Shown: positions 15,795-25,434, counted from the first letter of the stretch. The stretch is DNA of 55,463 nt from Pseudomonadota bacterium (GCA_023410905.1 JAEYPL010000261.1:1-55463); one strand, 5' to 3'. A program made the numbers and translations. The notes: generated by a model from the sequence alone, not told the origin.

Positions 15795-18700
15795 ATGTTC
15801 ACATTTCTTGTCACCCAATCGCTGCGTAACCGATTGCTGGTGCTTACGCTCTCGGTCGTCCTTGTGATTTATGGTGCATTCACGCTGAGCCGGCTGCCGG
15901 TCGACGTGTTTCCCGATCTCAATCGACCGACCGTCACCATCATGTCGGAAGCTGAGGGCCTTGCCCCCGCCGAGGTCGAGCAGCTGGTCACGTTCCCCCT
16001 AGAGACCCAGATGAACGGTCTCCCCGGTGTCTCGCGTGTGCGATCGGTCTCCGGGATCGGGCTCTCGATCGTCTATGTCGAGTTCGAGTGGGGAACGGAC
16101 ATCTACCGCAATCGCCAGCAGGTCGCCGAGCGCCTTGGGCTCGTTCGAGCCCAGCTTCCGGCGAATGTTGCTCCTCAGATGGGCCCGATCAATTCGATCA
16201 TGGGCCAGATCCTAATGTTCGCGATGACCTCGGAGACGGCGAGCCCGATGGAGTTGCGCGAGATCGCCGACTTCGTCGTTCGCCCACGTCTCCTGACGAT
16301 TCCCGGCGTGGCTCAGGTTACGCCCATTGGTGGTGAGGTCCGCCAATACCGCGTGGCGCCCAATCCACCGGCCATGCGCGCACTTGGCATCTCGCTCGCG
16401 GATCTGGAACGCGCTCTTGAGCAGTTCGGCACGAACACCGGCGGCGGCTTTACGGACCAATACAATCGCGAATTTCTCATCCGCAATATTGGTCGGACGC
16501 TCAAGCTCGAGCATCTCAAGGACGTTGTCGTGCGCGCCGAGGGCGGACGCTCCGTCTATCTGCATCAGATTGCCGAGGTGAGCTACGGTGCGCGGCTGAA
16601 GCGGGGCGATGCTGGGTTCTTGGGCGGTCCTGCCGTCATTGTCTCTGTCGAAAAGCAGCCCGCGATCGACACCATCAAGCTCTCAGCGCTCGTCGAGAAG
16701 GCGATGAAGGAGCTCAATCAGACCATGCCGCAAGGCATCAAGGTCGACACGGTTGTGTTCCGTCAGGCGAATTTCATCGAGACATCCATCGGCAATGTTC
16801 AGAAGGTACTTCTCGAGGCGATCGCCGTCGTCGCAATCGTCCTGTTCCTGTTCCTTCTCAACTTCCGCACGACCTTCATCTCCCTTACGGCCATTCCCGT
16901 TTCGATTCTGACGACGGCCATTGTCTTTCACATCTTCGGGCTCTCCATCAACACGATGACGCTCGGCGGCATTGCGATCGCAATCGGCGAGCTAGTTGAT
17001 GATGCCGTGGTCGACGTCGAGAACATCTTTCGTCGCCTTCGTGAGAACAGGGAGCTCGGTAACCCGCGCTCAACTTTCGACGTCGTCGTATCGGCGAGCC
17101 AGGAAGTGCGCTCCGGCATCGTCTACGCGACGATGATCATCGTCCTGGTCTTCGTGCCGCTCTTTGCCCTATCAGGCATTGAGGGGCGCCTCTTCGCGCC
17201 GCTCGGGCAGGCCTACATCACTTCGATCCTCGTCAGCCTTGTCGTCTCCATCACCCTGACGCCGGTGATGGCTTACTACCTGCTGCCAAGCCTCAAGCGC
17301 CTCGACGAGCGCGAGAGCCCGCTCGTGCGCACCCTGAAGCGTGCCAACCGGTCCGCGCTCACCTGGGCGTTCCGCCATGCGCGCACACTGATGACGGCTT
17401 CCGTCGCGGCCGTGGTGATCGCCATCGCGGCGGCGTCCGCATTGCCTCGCGCGTTCCTGCCTCCCTTCAATGAAGGCACGCTGACGATAAACCTGCTGTT
17501 CCAGCCGGGTATCTCTCTCGCGGAAAGCCACCGGGTCGGCTTCATTGCCGAGAAGCTCATCCTGGAGGTTCCAGAGGCCAAGCTGGTCGCCCGGCGGACG
17601 GGCCGCGCCGAACTCGACGAGCACGCAGAAGGGGTGCACTCCTCAGAAATCGAGGTCGATCTCAAGCCCTCGGGGCGGACGAAGATCGAAATCATCAATG
17701 ACATTCGCGCGCGCTTGGCCGTGCTCCCCGTCTCGACCAATGTCGGCCAGCCGATATCGCACCGCCTGGATCACATGCTCTCGGGCGTCCGCGCGGAGAT
17801 CGCGCTCAAGATATTCGGCGAAGACCTCGACACGCTCCGCAGCCTCGCCGAAGCACTGCGCGAGCGTCTCGCCAAGGTTCCGGGTCTGGTCGATCTCCAA
17901 GTGGAGCGCCAGGTGCGCATTCCCCAGCTCGAGATCAGCGTGGACTATCGCAAAGCCGCGCTCTACGGCCTTCAGCCCGCTCAGATCACCGAGCAGCTCG
18001 AGCGCCTGTCCAACGGGCGCCTCGTCTCGCGCCTCGTCGATGGCAACCGTCGTTTTGATCTGGTCGTGCGCTTGAATGATCGCGCGCGCACCACGCAGGG
18101 GCTCGCCGACCTCTTGATCGAGACACCTTCGGGTTGGGTGCCGCTCCGACAAGTAGCCGAGGTCAAGGAAGCGGACGGACCGAACCAGATTCTCCGCGAG
18201 GATACGCGGCGCCGCATCGTCGTTCTGGCCAACTCCGATGGTGCACGCGATATGGCGGCGATCGTTGCCGACATCCGCCGCGAGGTCGCAGCAGTCAATC
18301 TGCCGTCGGGATTCTTCGCCAGCCTCGAGGGCACCTTCCAGGCGCAGGAAGAGAGCATGCGCACGATTGGCCTGCTTTCACTCATCTCCCTCGCGATGGT
18401 GTTTGCCCTGCTCTACAGCCGCTATCGCTCGGTCCTGTTCGTCCTGATCATCATGGGAAGCGTGCCCCTGGCCCTCATTGGCTCAGTGATTGCGCTCTGG
18501 TGGGCCGGCCAACCGCTGTCGGTCGCAAGCATGATCGGCTTCATCACGCTCACGGGCATCGCGACCCGCAACGGCATCCTGAAGATCAGCCACTATATCA
18601 ACCTCGCCATTCAAGACCGCATGCCCTTCGGTCCAGATCTGGTGATGCGCGGGAGTCTTGAGCGCATGACGCCGGTCCTCATGACCGCTCTCTCGGCAGG

Positions 18701-18941
18701 CGTGGCGCTGCTTCCTCTAATGATCGATGCGCACGCACCTGGCAAAGAGATCCTCTATCCCGTCGCAATCACGATCTTCGGTGGCCTCGTGAGCGCCACG
18801 CTACTCGACGCTCTGCTCACGCCCGTGATGTTCCTGCGCTATGGCGAGAAGCCTCTCGAGCGCCTAGTCGCGCACGCGCGCGCGGGAGATCGGTCAACCG
18901 CCGAGGGGACTTCAGAGGCGCGTCCCGCGATAGCCTATTGA
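15795..18941 (+). CDS. Heavy-metal efflux RND permease (HME, CzcA/CusA-like)
   Basis: A 1048-aa RND transporter with the two-fold repeat of six membrane spans and a large periplasmic loop. It shows the N-terminal SRLPVDVFPDLNRPTVTI typical of HME pumps. The proton-relay segment in TM4 reads GELVDDAVVDVEN (Asp402, Asp403, Glu409). This differs from the usual CzcA and CusA forms, so I leave the metal open. ATG at 15795 is chosen from the family N-terminus; a frame from 15612 overlaps the adaptor. It is likely driven by proton motive force to export metal through the adjacent adaptor. The following genes include a copper-type oxidase, which makes copper or silver plausible. Confidence 0.92.
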   Translation: MFTFLVTQSLRNRLLVLTLSVVLVIYGAFTLSRLPVDVFPDLNRPTVTIMSEAEGLAPAEVEQLVTFPLETQMNGLPGVSRVRSVSGIGLSIVYVEFEWGTDIYRNRQQVAERLGLVRAQLPANVAPQMGPINSIMGQILMFAMTSETASPMELREIADFVVRPRLLTIPGVAQVTPIGGEVRQYRVAPNPPAMRALGISLADLERALEQFGTNTGGGFTDQYNREFLIRNIGRTLKLEHLKDVVVRAEGGRSVYLHQIAEVSYGARLKRGDAGFLGGPAVIVSVEKQPAIDTIKLSALVEKAMKELNQTMPQGIKVDTVVFRQANFIETSIGNVQKVLLEAIAVVAIVLFLFLLNFRTTFISLTAIPVSILTTAIVFHIFGLSINTMTLGGIAIAIGELVDDAVVDVENIFRRLRENRELGNPRSTFDVVVSASQEVRSGIVYATMIIVLVFVPLFALSGIEGRLFAPLGQAYITSILVSLVVSITLTPVMAYYLLPSLKRLDERESPLVRTLKRANRSALTWAFRHARTLMTASVAAVVIAIAAASALPRAFLPPFNEGTLTINLLFQPGISLAESHRVGFIAEKLILEVPEAKLVARRTGRAELDEHAEGVHSSEIEVDLKPSGRTKIEIINDIRARLAVLPVSTNVGQPISHRLDHMLSGVRAEIALKIFGEDLDTLRSLAEALRERLAKVPGLVDLQVERQVRIPQLEISVDYRKAALYGLQPAQITEQLERLSNGRLVSRLVDGNRRFDLVVRLNDRARTTQGLADLLIETPSGWVPLRQVAEVKEADGPNQILREDTRRRIVVLANSDGARDMAAIVADIRREVAAVNLPSGFFASLEGTFQAQEESMRTIGLLSLISLAMVFALLYSRYRSVLFVLIIMGSVPLALIGSVIALWWAGQPLSVASMIGFITLTGIATRNGILKISHYINLAIQDRMPFGPDLVMRGSLERMTPVLMTALSAGVALLPLMIDAHAPGKEILYPVAITIFGGLVSATLLDALLTPVMFLRYGEKPLERLVAHARAGDRSTAEGTSEARPAIAY

Positions 18942-18966
18942 TTCGATGAACCCAGGAGTTCGCACA

Positions 18967-19347
18967 ATGCTTCTCTGCCGCCGCATCGCCATTGCTGTAT
19001 TGATCCTCGCTCCATTCGCGCCAGCGCTGGCCGTCGCACATGAGGCCGCCAAGGGCCGGCATGGCGGCTGGCGCGTCGACGCCGGAAAGTACCACGCGGA
19101 GCTTGTCGTCGACGGCACATCGAATGTGATCGTCTATCTGAGCGACGCTGATGACAAGCCGATCGCTGCCGCAGGTTTCAAGGCCACAGCCATTTTCATC
19201 ATCGATGGGAAGTCACAGCGCTTCGCGCTCGCTGCTTCTGAAGGATCGAAGCTCGTCGGCACGGCACCGGTGCCGGTCAAGCGGGGCATCAAGGGGGTCG
19301 TGCAACTCACGGCCCCGGATGGCTCCTCCGCACAGGGCAAGTTCTGA
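18967..19347 (+). CDS. Small periplasmic protein of the metal block
   Basis: A 126-aa product with a signal peptide (MLLCRRIAIAVLILAPFAPA, cleavage near AVA-HEA), then HEAAKGRHGG and a single beta-sandwich-like domain. ATG at 18967 is preceded by CAGGAG at the right distance; an upstream in-frame ATG at 18946 lacks it. The mature N-terminus begins with His/Glu, suggesting metal contact. It follows the pump by 25 bp and precedes the multicopper oxidase, so it is part of the same operon. No named family recognised; it could be a periplasmic metallochaperone (inference). Confidence 0.7.
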   Translation: MLLCRRIAIAVLILAPFAPALAVAHEAAKGRHGGWRVDAGKYHAELVVDGTSNVIVYLSDADDKPIAAAGFKATAIFIIDGKSQRFALAASEGSKLVGTAPVPVKRGIKGVVQLTAPDGSSAQGKF

Positions 19348-19376
19348 CGCGCTTCACCAAGAATGGGAACACGACC

Positions 19377-20903
19377 ATGAGCCACCATCGAGATCAGAAT
19401 TTGCCGCTTCTCGACCGTCGTACTTTTCTCAAATCAACCGCTCTTGCAGGCGGCGCGCTCCTTGCAGGAATTCCATTCGGCCGGGCTCACGCGACCAGTC
19501 CCGTGCTCAAGGTTGGCACTCGGACGCTCGAGGTGAACGGCAAAGCTGCCAAGGTCTTTCAAATCGAAGGTCCGGGCGGAACGAGCGGAATATTCGCGCG
19601 CGAAGGCGATCGCCTCTCCGGCGCACTCCTCAATGCCTCCAATGAGCCGCTGCAGATGCACTGGCACGGGCAGGTGAACGCGCCCGCCGGCCAGGACAGA
19701 GCGCGGCCTGACGGCGGCGCGTTGGCTCCCAATCAAACCGACCTGCACGACTTCGAGCTGACCCCCGGCACGCATTGGATGCATTCGCACACCCTCTCCG
19801 AGCAGCAATTGCTCGCCGCCCCAATGGTGACCCGCGAGAAGGATGCCGGCGACGTCCAGGAAGTCGTGATCATGCTTCACGATTTTGCATTCCGCTCACC
19901 GCAGGAGATCCTTGCCGAGCTCGGCGGCTCAGATGCCCACGCCGGCCACGGCGCGCAAGCTGCACCAATGGCCGGGCCATCACGCCACGCTTCGCCGCCG
20001 ATGCATGGTGGGCATAGACGCGGGCATGTTATGGGTGGCCACGCTCTGCATGGCATGAGCGGCCACGGCGGCGGGCGCAGCGGACATATGATGGGCGTGA
20101 CACATGCCAATGATGTCCGCTATGACGCCTATCTCGCCAACGAGCGCACGCTGGACGACCCGCAGATCGTCAAGGTCGAGAAGGGTGGTCGCGTGCGCCT
20201 CCGCATCATCAATGGCGGTACCGCAACGGCATTCGTCATCTCGACCCCCGGACTAACGAGCCGCGCGGTGGCCGTCGACGGCACGCCCTGCCAGTCTGTG
20301 CAGCGAGCGACGTATCCGCTCGCCCAGGGTCAGCGCATAGATCTTGCTGTCGAGATCCCGCGCGAGGGAGGCGCCTTCTCTGTGCTGGCTCAGGTCGAGG
20401 ACTCGACGTTCCTCACCGGCATCATCCTGGCCACTGCAGGCGCCAATGTCGCGCGGCGCGCGACGGCGGCAACGCAGAAGGAAGGGTTCCTCGATCTTAC
20501 GTTCGAGTCTGACCTCCGTGCGGCGACGCCGCTCCCGATCATGCGATCGCAGTCATCGTTCGTTGCAATGCTCGGCGAGGAGCCTGGCTATCGCTGGACA
20601 ATCAACGGGAGCATCCACGGCGAGCACGAGCCATTCAAGGCTCGCCAGGGCGACCGGGTCGAGATCACGTTTATGAATCCCACCTCGATGATGCATCCAA
20701 TGCACCTGCATGGACATCACTTCCAGGTCGTCGCGGTTGGCGGCCGCCGCTTCCCAGGCCCAGTCCGCGATACCGTCATCGTACCGGCGCACGCGCCCGT
20801 AACGATTGCCTTTGATGCACTTCACAGGGGCTCCTGGTTCCTGCATTGTCATCACCTCTATCACATGGCGACAGGTATGATGACCGAGGTGCAGATCTCG
20901 TAG
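19377..20903 (+). CDS. Multicopper oxidase (CopA/CueO-like), Tat-exported
   Basis: A 508-aa protein with a Tat signal (DRRTFLKSTALAGGALLAG). Copper sites are intact: HWHG (95-98), HWMHSH (133-138), HPMHLHGHH (440-448) and HCHHLYHMATGM (490-501) with Met501 as the axial type 1 ligand. A His/Met/Gly-rich insert spans about residues 185-245, similar in kind to the methionine-rich region of CueO/CopA that binds Cu(I). It should oxidise Cu(I) in the periplasm. Linked to an RND pump, adaptor and two-component pair, it supports copper tolerance as the block's job. A weak GGGAA precedes the ATG. Confidence 0.93.
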   Translation: MSHHRDQNLPLLDRRTFLKSTALAGGALLAGIPFGRAHATSPVLKVGTRTLEVNGKAAKVFQIEGPGGTSGIFAREGDRLSGALLNASNEPLQMHWHGQVNAPAGQDRARPDGGALAPNQTDLHDFELTPGTHWMHSHTLSEQQLLAAPMVTREKDAGDVQEVVIMLHDFAFRSPQEILAELGGSDAHAGHGAQAAPMAGPSRHASPPMHGGHRRGHVMGGHALHGMSGHGGGRSGHMMGVTHANDVRYDAYLANERTLDDPQIVKVEKGGRVRLRIINGGTATAFVISTPGLTSRAVAVDGTPCQSVQRATYPLAQGQRIDLAVEIPREGGAFSVLAQVEDSTFLTGIILATAGANVARRATAATQKEGFLDLTFESDLRAATPLPIMRSQSSFVAMLGEEPGYRWTINGSIHGEHEPFKARQGDRVEITFMNPTSMMHPMHLHGHHFQVVAVGGRRFPGPVRDTVIVPAHAPVTIAFDALHRGSWFLHCHHLYHMATGMMTEVQIS

Positions 20904-21183
20904 CGCGCAAGATGCGCACTCGCCAAATGTCCGCTCTCGCTACCTCGTGACGATAAGCGAGTTCGGCAAGATGACTGCTCCGAAGTCCGCTTAGGGTCAC
21001 GAGCGACGGTTTGGGGCTCAGCTGATCCCTTCTCCTATGCCTTCGATAGCTGCCGTTCTTGTCACGCACTCGGAACGTGAGGAAGACCCGACGCCTGGTT
21101 CCCGGACTTACTAACCACCGTTATGTCGCTGGTAAGGAGCGTGACCACGTGAGGCGCAGCCTGAGGCGAGCGACTCCTGCCTC
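20904..21183. other. 280-bp gap between oxidase and integrase; no gene seen
   Basis: Convergent ends of the oxidase and integrase genes. No hairpin with a T-run stands out. A short tract near 20980 reads GTCCGCTTAGGGTC, loosely similar to GTCCGCTGTGGGTC near 10240, and may be another remnant of the same dispersed repeat. Confidence 0.3.
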
Positions 21184-23100
21184 CTAAGAAACGGAGCGTG
21201 GTGGAAACAGGTGGCTGAGATCGAGCCCTCGGTAAACTACCTTCTGGATCGCGGCATTTAGCGTTTCCACGTAGTAGCCGGATCCGTACTCGCCGGAGAC
21301 GCCATTTTCGCCATGCCCTTGGATGGCATCGCGAACATCCTTAGGTACGCTGGCATTACGTAGTGCGTCTTCCATGTTGTGACGGAAGCTATGAAAATCG
21401 ACGCCCATCCGGCTAAGTCCCGTTGCGTTCTTGAATCGTGTGAAATGCTTCGAGAAGTGCTTCGACCAGGAGCCATCGTCCTTCGCCCTAACATAGTCAG
21501 GAAATAGTCGACTGGCGCCGGAATTGACTCGGTATTCAAGAAACGATCCAAAACCTATGTCGAAGAGCATCTGGTGAATTGGAATGCCACGCCTGCTCGA
21601 AGCCGTCTTCAACGACTTCAGATCGCTATCGTCCGCTTCGATCTCCGAAACTGGGGTCACGTCGAAAAATTGTATCCCCTCCACGGACCTAACATCGGCA
21701 ACCTGCAGCTGAATAATTTCACCGAGCCTCATGCCAGTGTAGAGACCGATAAGAGGCACCCAAAACTTGGCCGACTTGTCAAATATTTCAGTGCCAGGTT
21801 CAGCCCACTTCGTCTCTGATTTGCAACCGACATACACGGGAGCACGAAACAATCGGTTGAGTTCTTCAATGTTCCAAGGCTTACGTTTGCTCGGTGTTCT
21901 GCCCCTCTTCGATAGCTCGATGCGCAAACCCAATACGGGATTGATCACGCTCGGGTCGCGCTTGTGGGCCCATTTGAAGAAGACCGAGACAGTGCCAATT
22001 TTGTCGTTGATCGTAATTGGATTCAAGAACTCGGCCATTGAGCCCGCCGAGATCGATTGGCTGGCCTTGTTTGCGGCAGCAACCAGCGACAAGCCTTTGA
22101 AAGGCGATACCTGACGGTTCCTCGGCAGAGATCGCTGGATATCAAGAAACCGCACGCCGCTCTCATGTCCGTATGTGTTGACCGGCTTGTCCCCGACGAT
22201 CTCAATGAACTCTCGCAATTCACTGCGCTTGCGTATGACGGTTTTACGTGGCCAGCTCTTGTCGGCAGCGGTATCTCCCAAATACTTTTCTATGAGGGTC
22301 GACATCAACTCGCCGGGGACCGTTGGCGAGCTGGTATGAGGATTTCCTGTCGGCATTTCGGCGGAAAGCTGATCGAGGCGTGCCTCGTCATCCGCCAGAA
22401 GATCCTCAAGCACTTTGATCTCGACCTGCATCAGCTCGCGCTTCAAGCGGGCAAAATCGTCTAAACACAGATGTTTGTCTTTCAGGAGCGTTTGGGCGAC
22501 GTCGTCGAAGCCCCGGCTGTCGCCTAGCTTGTATTTCTGCCTCAGCCCCTGCAGACGTGCCTTTTGTGCTCTAAAGACACAATACTGGAAGACGTCCAAG
22601 AGATGCGCTTCTCCCATAAGGAAGGCGTAGTAGCTGAACTCATGCCCACGCAGCACGACGGAATCGTCGACAGGATGTTCGATGATCTCGCCACGCCAGA
22701 ACGCGTCGGCGTCGGCCTCTGCCGCCTTCCAGAGATCTCCACGCCATCTGAAATCAGCTTCAAAGACTCTAGAGTAGTGCTGATCGGCGAGGCGCCGGAG
22801 AAGCGCGGGAGTCAAAGGTGCGATAGGCAACTCTGGGCCGCTGGGTGCTGCGATAGGTTTGCCAGAAGACGACGCGGACTGCTCGTCCTCATCCCGCCAC
22901 TGCTCGAGCAACAGTTCGATTTCGGCGTGCTGGGCGGCATAAGCCTTCTCAGCCTTCTTGCGGTCTGGAGTCTTCAGTGAGCGCCAGATCTGCTTCGGTC
23001 GTCCGTCAGCCGCAAGCGAGGGATCGACATCCCGCTTGTAATACAGATTGCGGCTGCCCTTGCGTGGCGTCAGATAGGGGAATTTGGCCATGGCGCTCAT
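21184..23100 (-). CDS. Tyrosine recombinase (phage-type integrase) of the island
   Basis: A 638-aa site-specific recombinase, longer than the usual ~400 aa because of a large N-terminal half. The catalytic set is complete: TGMRLGEI (first Arg), HSFRH (His570, Arg573), GHG (His596) and Tyr605 in EYGSGYY nine residues later. The N-terminus (YLTPRKGSRNLYYKRDVD) is the arm-binding type seen in tRNA-targeting integrases. The start could be 23100 or the in-frame ATG at 23091. The gene starts 94 bp from the 3' end of tRNA-Glu and runs away from it, so it likely integrates the element there. Base composition is visibly more AT-rich than the core genes to the right, a sign of transfer. Confidence 0.92.
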   Translation of the reverse strand: MSAMAKFPYLTPRKGSRNLYYKRDVDPSLAADGRPKQIWRSLKTPDRKKAEKAYAAQHAEIELLLEQWRDEDEQSASSSGKPIAAPSGPELPIAPLTPALLRRLADQHYSRVFEADFRWRGDLWKAAEADADAFWRGEIIEHPVDDSVVLRGHEFSYYAFLMGEAHLLDVFQYCVFRAQKARLQGLRQKYKLGDSRGFDDVAQTLLKDKHLCLDDFARLKRELMQVEIKVLEDLLADDEARLDQLSAEMPTGNPHTSSPTVPGELMSTLIEKYLGDTAADKSWPRKTVIRKRSELREFIEIVGDKPVNTYGHESGVRFLDIQRSLPRNRQVSPFKGLSLVAAANKASQSISAGSMAEFLNPITINDKIGTVSVFFKWAHKRDPSVINPVLGLRIELSKRGRTPSKRKPWNIEELNRLFRAPVYVGCKSETKWAEPGTEIFDKSAKFWVPLIGLYTGMRLGEIIQLQVADVRSVEGIQFFDVTPVSEIEADDSDLKSLKTASSRRGIPIHQMLFDIGFGSFLEYRVNSGASRLFPDYVRAKDDGSWSKHFSKHFTRFKNATGLSRMGVDFHSFRHNMEDALRNASVPKDVRDAIQGHGENGVSGEYGSGYYVETLNAAIQKVVYRGLDLSHLFPPRSVS

Positions 23101-23105
23101 ACTCG

Positions 23106-23131
23106 TGCTACGTAGCAGAAATTCGTAGCAG
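23106..23131. promoter_or_regulatory. Palindrome and direct repeats upstream of the integrase
   Basis: TGCTACGTAGCA (23106-23117) is a perfect 12-bp palindrome, and CGTAGCAG occurs at 23111 and again at 23124. They lie between the integrase start and the tRNA 3' end, where arm-type binding sites or an autoregulatory operator are expected. Role inferred from position. Confidence 0.4.
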
Positions 23132-23194
23132 TCGAGTTAAGGAAGCCCTTGGATTACAAGGGGTTCTGGAACATCAATGGCTTATGGCTGGTCT

Positions 23195-23269
23195 GGCGCC
23201 CCGTAGGGGAATCGAACCCCTGTTTTCAACGTGAGAGGCTGACGTCCTAACCGCTAGACGAACGGGGCA
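23195..23269 (-). tRNA. tRNA-Glu (CTC)
   Basis: A complete 75-nt cloverleaf on the minus strand, with acceptor stem GCCCCGT/ACGGGGC and encoded CCA. The D-arm is GTC-TAGCGGTTAG-GAC, the anticodon stem TCAGC/GTTGA has loop CTCTCAC (anticodon CTC at 23234-23236), and the T-arm GGGGTTCGATTCCCC is standard. It reads GAG codons. Its 3' end faces the integrase, so it is the presumed attachment site, and the gene remains whole after integration. Confidence 0.93.
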
Positions 23270-23413
23270 GCGCTCGCCGCCTCCTATAGGGGACGCCGCG
23301 CTCACGATCAAGGCCGTTCTGGAGCCCTGATAGCCTGTGCGCCCGCGCGAACAAGCCGCTATAAGCTCGTTTCGCCAAAATCAGACCTCAGCAGGTCAAG
23401 GAGACGAACCACA

Positions 23414-24667
23414 TTGCCCGTCGGTGTCGCGATCGAGAAGCGTAGCGGAAGGCTTGTGCCGATACTCGAGCCGGTCGGGCGACCCATCGCCGAGATCGTC
23501 GCAACAGTTCACGAGCGCACCATCGACCAGGGCCTTGCCGAGCTGGCCATCGAGGGGCTCGACCGCGAGAGCCTCGAGCCCGTGCTCGTCTATTGCGCCG
23601 AGCTCAAGTGCGAAGGGGACGATGCAACTTGCCCCGGCTGCAAGCGCCGGACTGAAGTGGACGGCATCGGATCGTTCGATGCGCTGGCTCGGCGCCACCG
23701 CGAGATCGTCATCGGCGATGGCGCGGTGAGGATCGAGGGGCCAGGCGAGGCGGTCGCCACAGCGATCTCGCTCGAAGCACTGGCGCGCGACTGGGCAGGT
23801 GAGAGCTACTGGTTCTGGGCGCGTCGCGTGATCCGCAAGCTCCGCCACGGGATCCGGCGGGCTCATATCAAGGGTTCGGCATTCTCGGGCGGCGAGGCGC
23901 CGGCCATTCTGCTCATGGAGCCGCAGCTTGCCGACAACATCGGCATGGTCGCGCGGGCCATGGCCAATACGGGACTCGATGAGCTGCGCCTGATCGCCCC
24001 TCGCGACGGGTGGCCGAACGAGAAGGCGCGGATCGCAGCGTCGGGCGCCAACTATGTCGTCGATGACGGTGTCGCCTATGAGGGCCTGCCGGACGCGATC
24101 GGCGATCTGAACTGGGTGGCGGCCACGACCGCGCGTCAGCGCGACTTGCGCAAGCCCGTGCTCACACCTGAACAGCTCGTGAACGAAATGCGGACGCGGA
24201 CGGCCGCGGGCCAGCGCTGCGGCATCCTCTTCGGGCGCGAGCGAAATGGCCTCGAGACGGACGAGGTGGCGGTCTGCGACGCGGTCGTCATGATCCCGGT
24301 AAATGCCCGATTCGCCTCGCTCAATCTGGCCCAGGCCGTGCTGCTGATCGGCTACGAATGGATGCGCCAGCACGAGCGCGCGAGCCTTGGGCGGGTAACG
24401 ACATATGAGACGCCGCTTGCGACCGGACTGAATGTTGGCGCGAGCCGGCCGGCGACCAAGGACGAGCTTCTCGGCCTCTACGAGCACCTCGAGCATGAGC
24501 TTGAGCGGCTTGGATTTTTCAAGCCGCCCGAGAAGCGCCAGACAATGGTGCGTAACATCAGATCCATGCTTGCCCGGATGGAGGCGACCGAGCAAGAAGT
24601 GCGCACGCTGCGTGGCGTTGTAGCCGCTTTGGCACAGGGCAAAGGACGAGCGCGAAAGTCGCCATAA
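23414..24667 (+). CDS. TrmJ-type RNA 2'-O-methyltransferase fused to an N-terminal domain
   Basis: A 417-aa protein. Residues about 165-417 match TrmJ/TrmH-family SPOUT enzymes (LLMEPQLADNIGMVARAMANTG, ILFGRERNGLETDE, NLAQAVLLIGYE with the knot), which 2'-O-methylate RNA, TrmJ acting on tRNA position 32. The first ~155 residues are extra: a segment ERTIDQGLAELAIEGLDRES resembling DUF433-type helices, then a Cys cluster (C-x5-C-x6-C-x2-C) and WFWARRVIRKLRHG. Usual TrmJ proteins are about 240-280 aa. The start is TTG at 23414, preceded by AAGGAG; no ATG occurs before the methyltransferase domain. Two genes fused by a lost stop or an indel cannot be excluded. Confidence 0.85.
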   Translation: MPVGVAIEKRSGRLVPILEPVGRPIAEIVATVHERTIDQGLAELAIEGLDRESLEPVLVYCAELKCEGDDATCPGCKRRTEVDGIGSFDALARRHREIVIGDGAVRIEGPGEAVATAISLEALARDWAGESYWFWARRVIRKLRHGIRRAHIKGSAFSGGEAPAILLMEPQLADNIGMVARAMANTGLDELRLIAPRDGWPNEKARIAASGANYVVDDGVAYEGLPDAIGDLNWVAATTARQRDLRKPVLTPEQLVNEMRTRTAAGQRCGILFGRERNGLETDEVAVCDAVVMIPVNARFASLNLAQAVLLIGYEWMRQHERASLGRVTTYETPLATGLNVGASRPATKDELLGLYEHLEHELERLGFFKPPEKRQTMVRNIRSMLARMEATEQEVRTLRGVVAALAQGKGRARKSP

Positions 24668-24810
24668 GTTTGCCCAACTTGCAGCCGAGCGATGCGCTTC
24701 GCTATCGGGGGCTGATCCCGGCGCAGCGGCGCCCGGGAAGGTGGACAATGCTGCCGTATCCGCGAGGCAGGCGTTGTGGCGCGAGCGGCGGCTATCGAGG
24801 GGCTGAGGTA

Positions 24811-25419
24811 ATGAGAATGGCGTCGACGACATTCAAGGGTGCGCTTGCCGGGATAGTCGCCTGTGCGGCGCTGGCCAGCGGCGCCGAGGCACAGGCCCAG
24901 GGCAAGCTCAGCGACAAGTCCGTGAACACGCTGATGGAGTATGCGTGGCAGATCCTGCCGGCCAAGTTCACGACACCGGAAGGCAAAGTCATCGAGGTCG
25001 ATAAGTCGAAACGCGACGGGAATATGGTGCCGGGAGACAATGGGCGCGAGATTATCCGCGTGGGCTACAATTCTGCCCAGGCGCAGGTTTGCGAGCTGTG
25101 GGACGAGCAGCAGGCCAATTACGACACGCTGATGCGGCGGGAGCTGACCAAGAAGAAATGGACCGACCAGCAGCTCCTGTACATCACGACGCTGCACCGC
25201 ATGACGATCCATGCCGTTGCCGGCAAGCTCAGGGTCGAGGAGAAGGCGGGCGAGCTCAAGGTCTTCCTCGAGCCCATCAAGCCGGGCGAGACGAAATGCA
25301 GCGACGAGCAGAAGGTCAAGATCCGGGAGGCCATCCAGGCCTATCTGGCGGAGGACGCCCCGGCGGGCAAGGAAGCGGCGGCCGAGAAAAAGGCGCCCGC
25401 CGCTCCCAAGAAGAAGTAA
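24811..25419 (+). CDS. Secreted hypothetical protein with Lys/Ala tail
   Basis: A 202-aa product with a signal peptide (MRMASTTFKGALAGIVACAALA, cleavage near AEA-QAQ). A helical domain with two Cys follows, and the C-terminus is a Lys/Ala/Pro-rich tail (EKKAPAAPKKK). The start at 24811 (or 24817) is chosen for the signal peptide and a GAGG/GGGG just upstream; an upstream frame from 24670 has no such support. I do not recognise a family. It is convergent with dapD, 15 bp apart. Confidence 0.7.
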   Translation: MRMASTTFKGALAGIVACAALASGAEAQAQGKLSDKSVNTLMEYAWQILPAKFTTPEGKVIEVDKSKRDGNMVPGDNGREIIRVGYNSAQAQVCELWDEQQANYDTLMRRELTKKKWTDQQLLYITTLHRMTIHAVAGKLRVEEKAGELKVFLEPIKPGETKCSDEQKVKIREAIQAYLAEDAPAGKEAAAEKKAPAAPKKK

Positions 25420-25434
25420 GCCCGAAAGCCGCGA

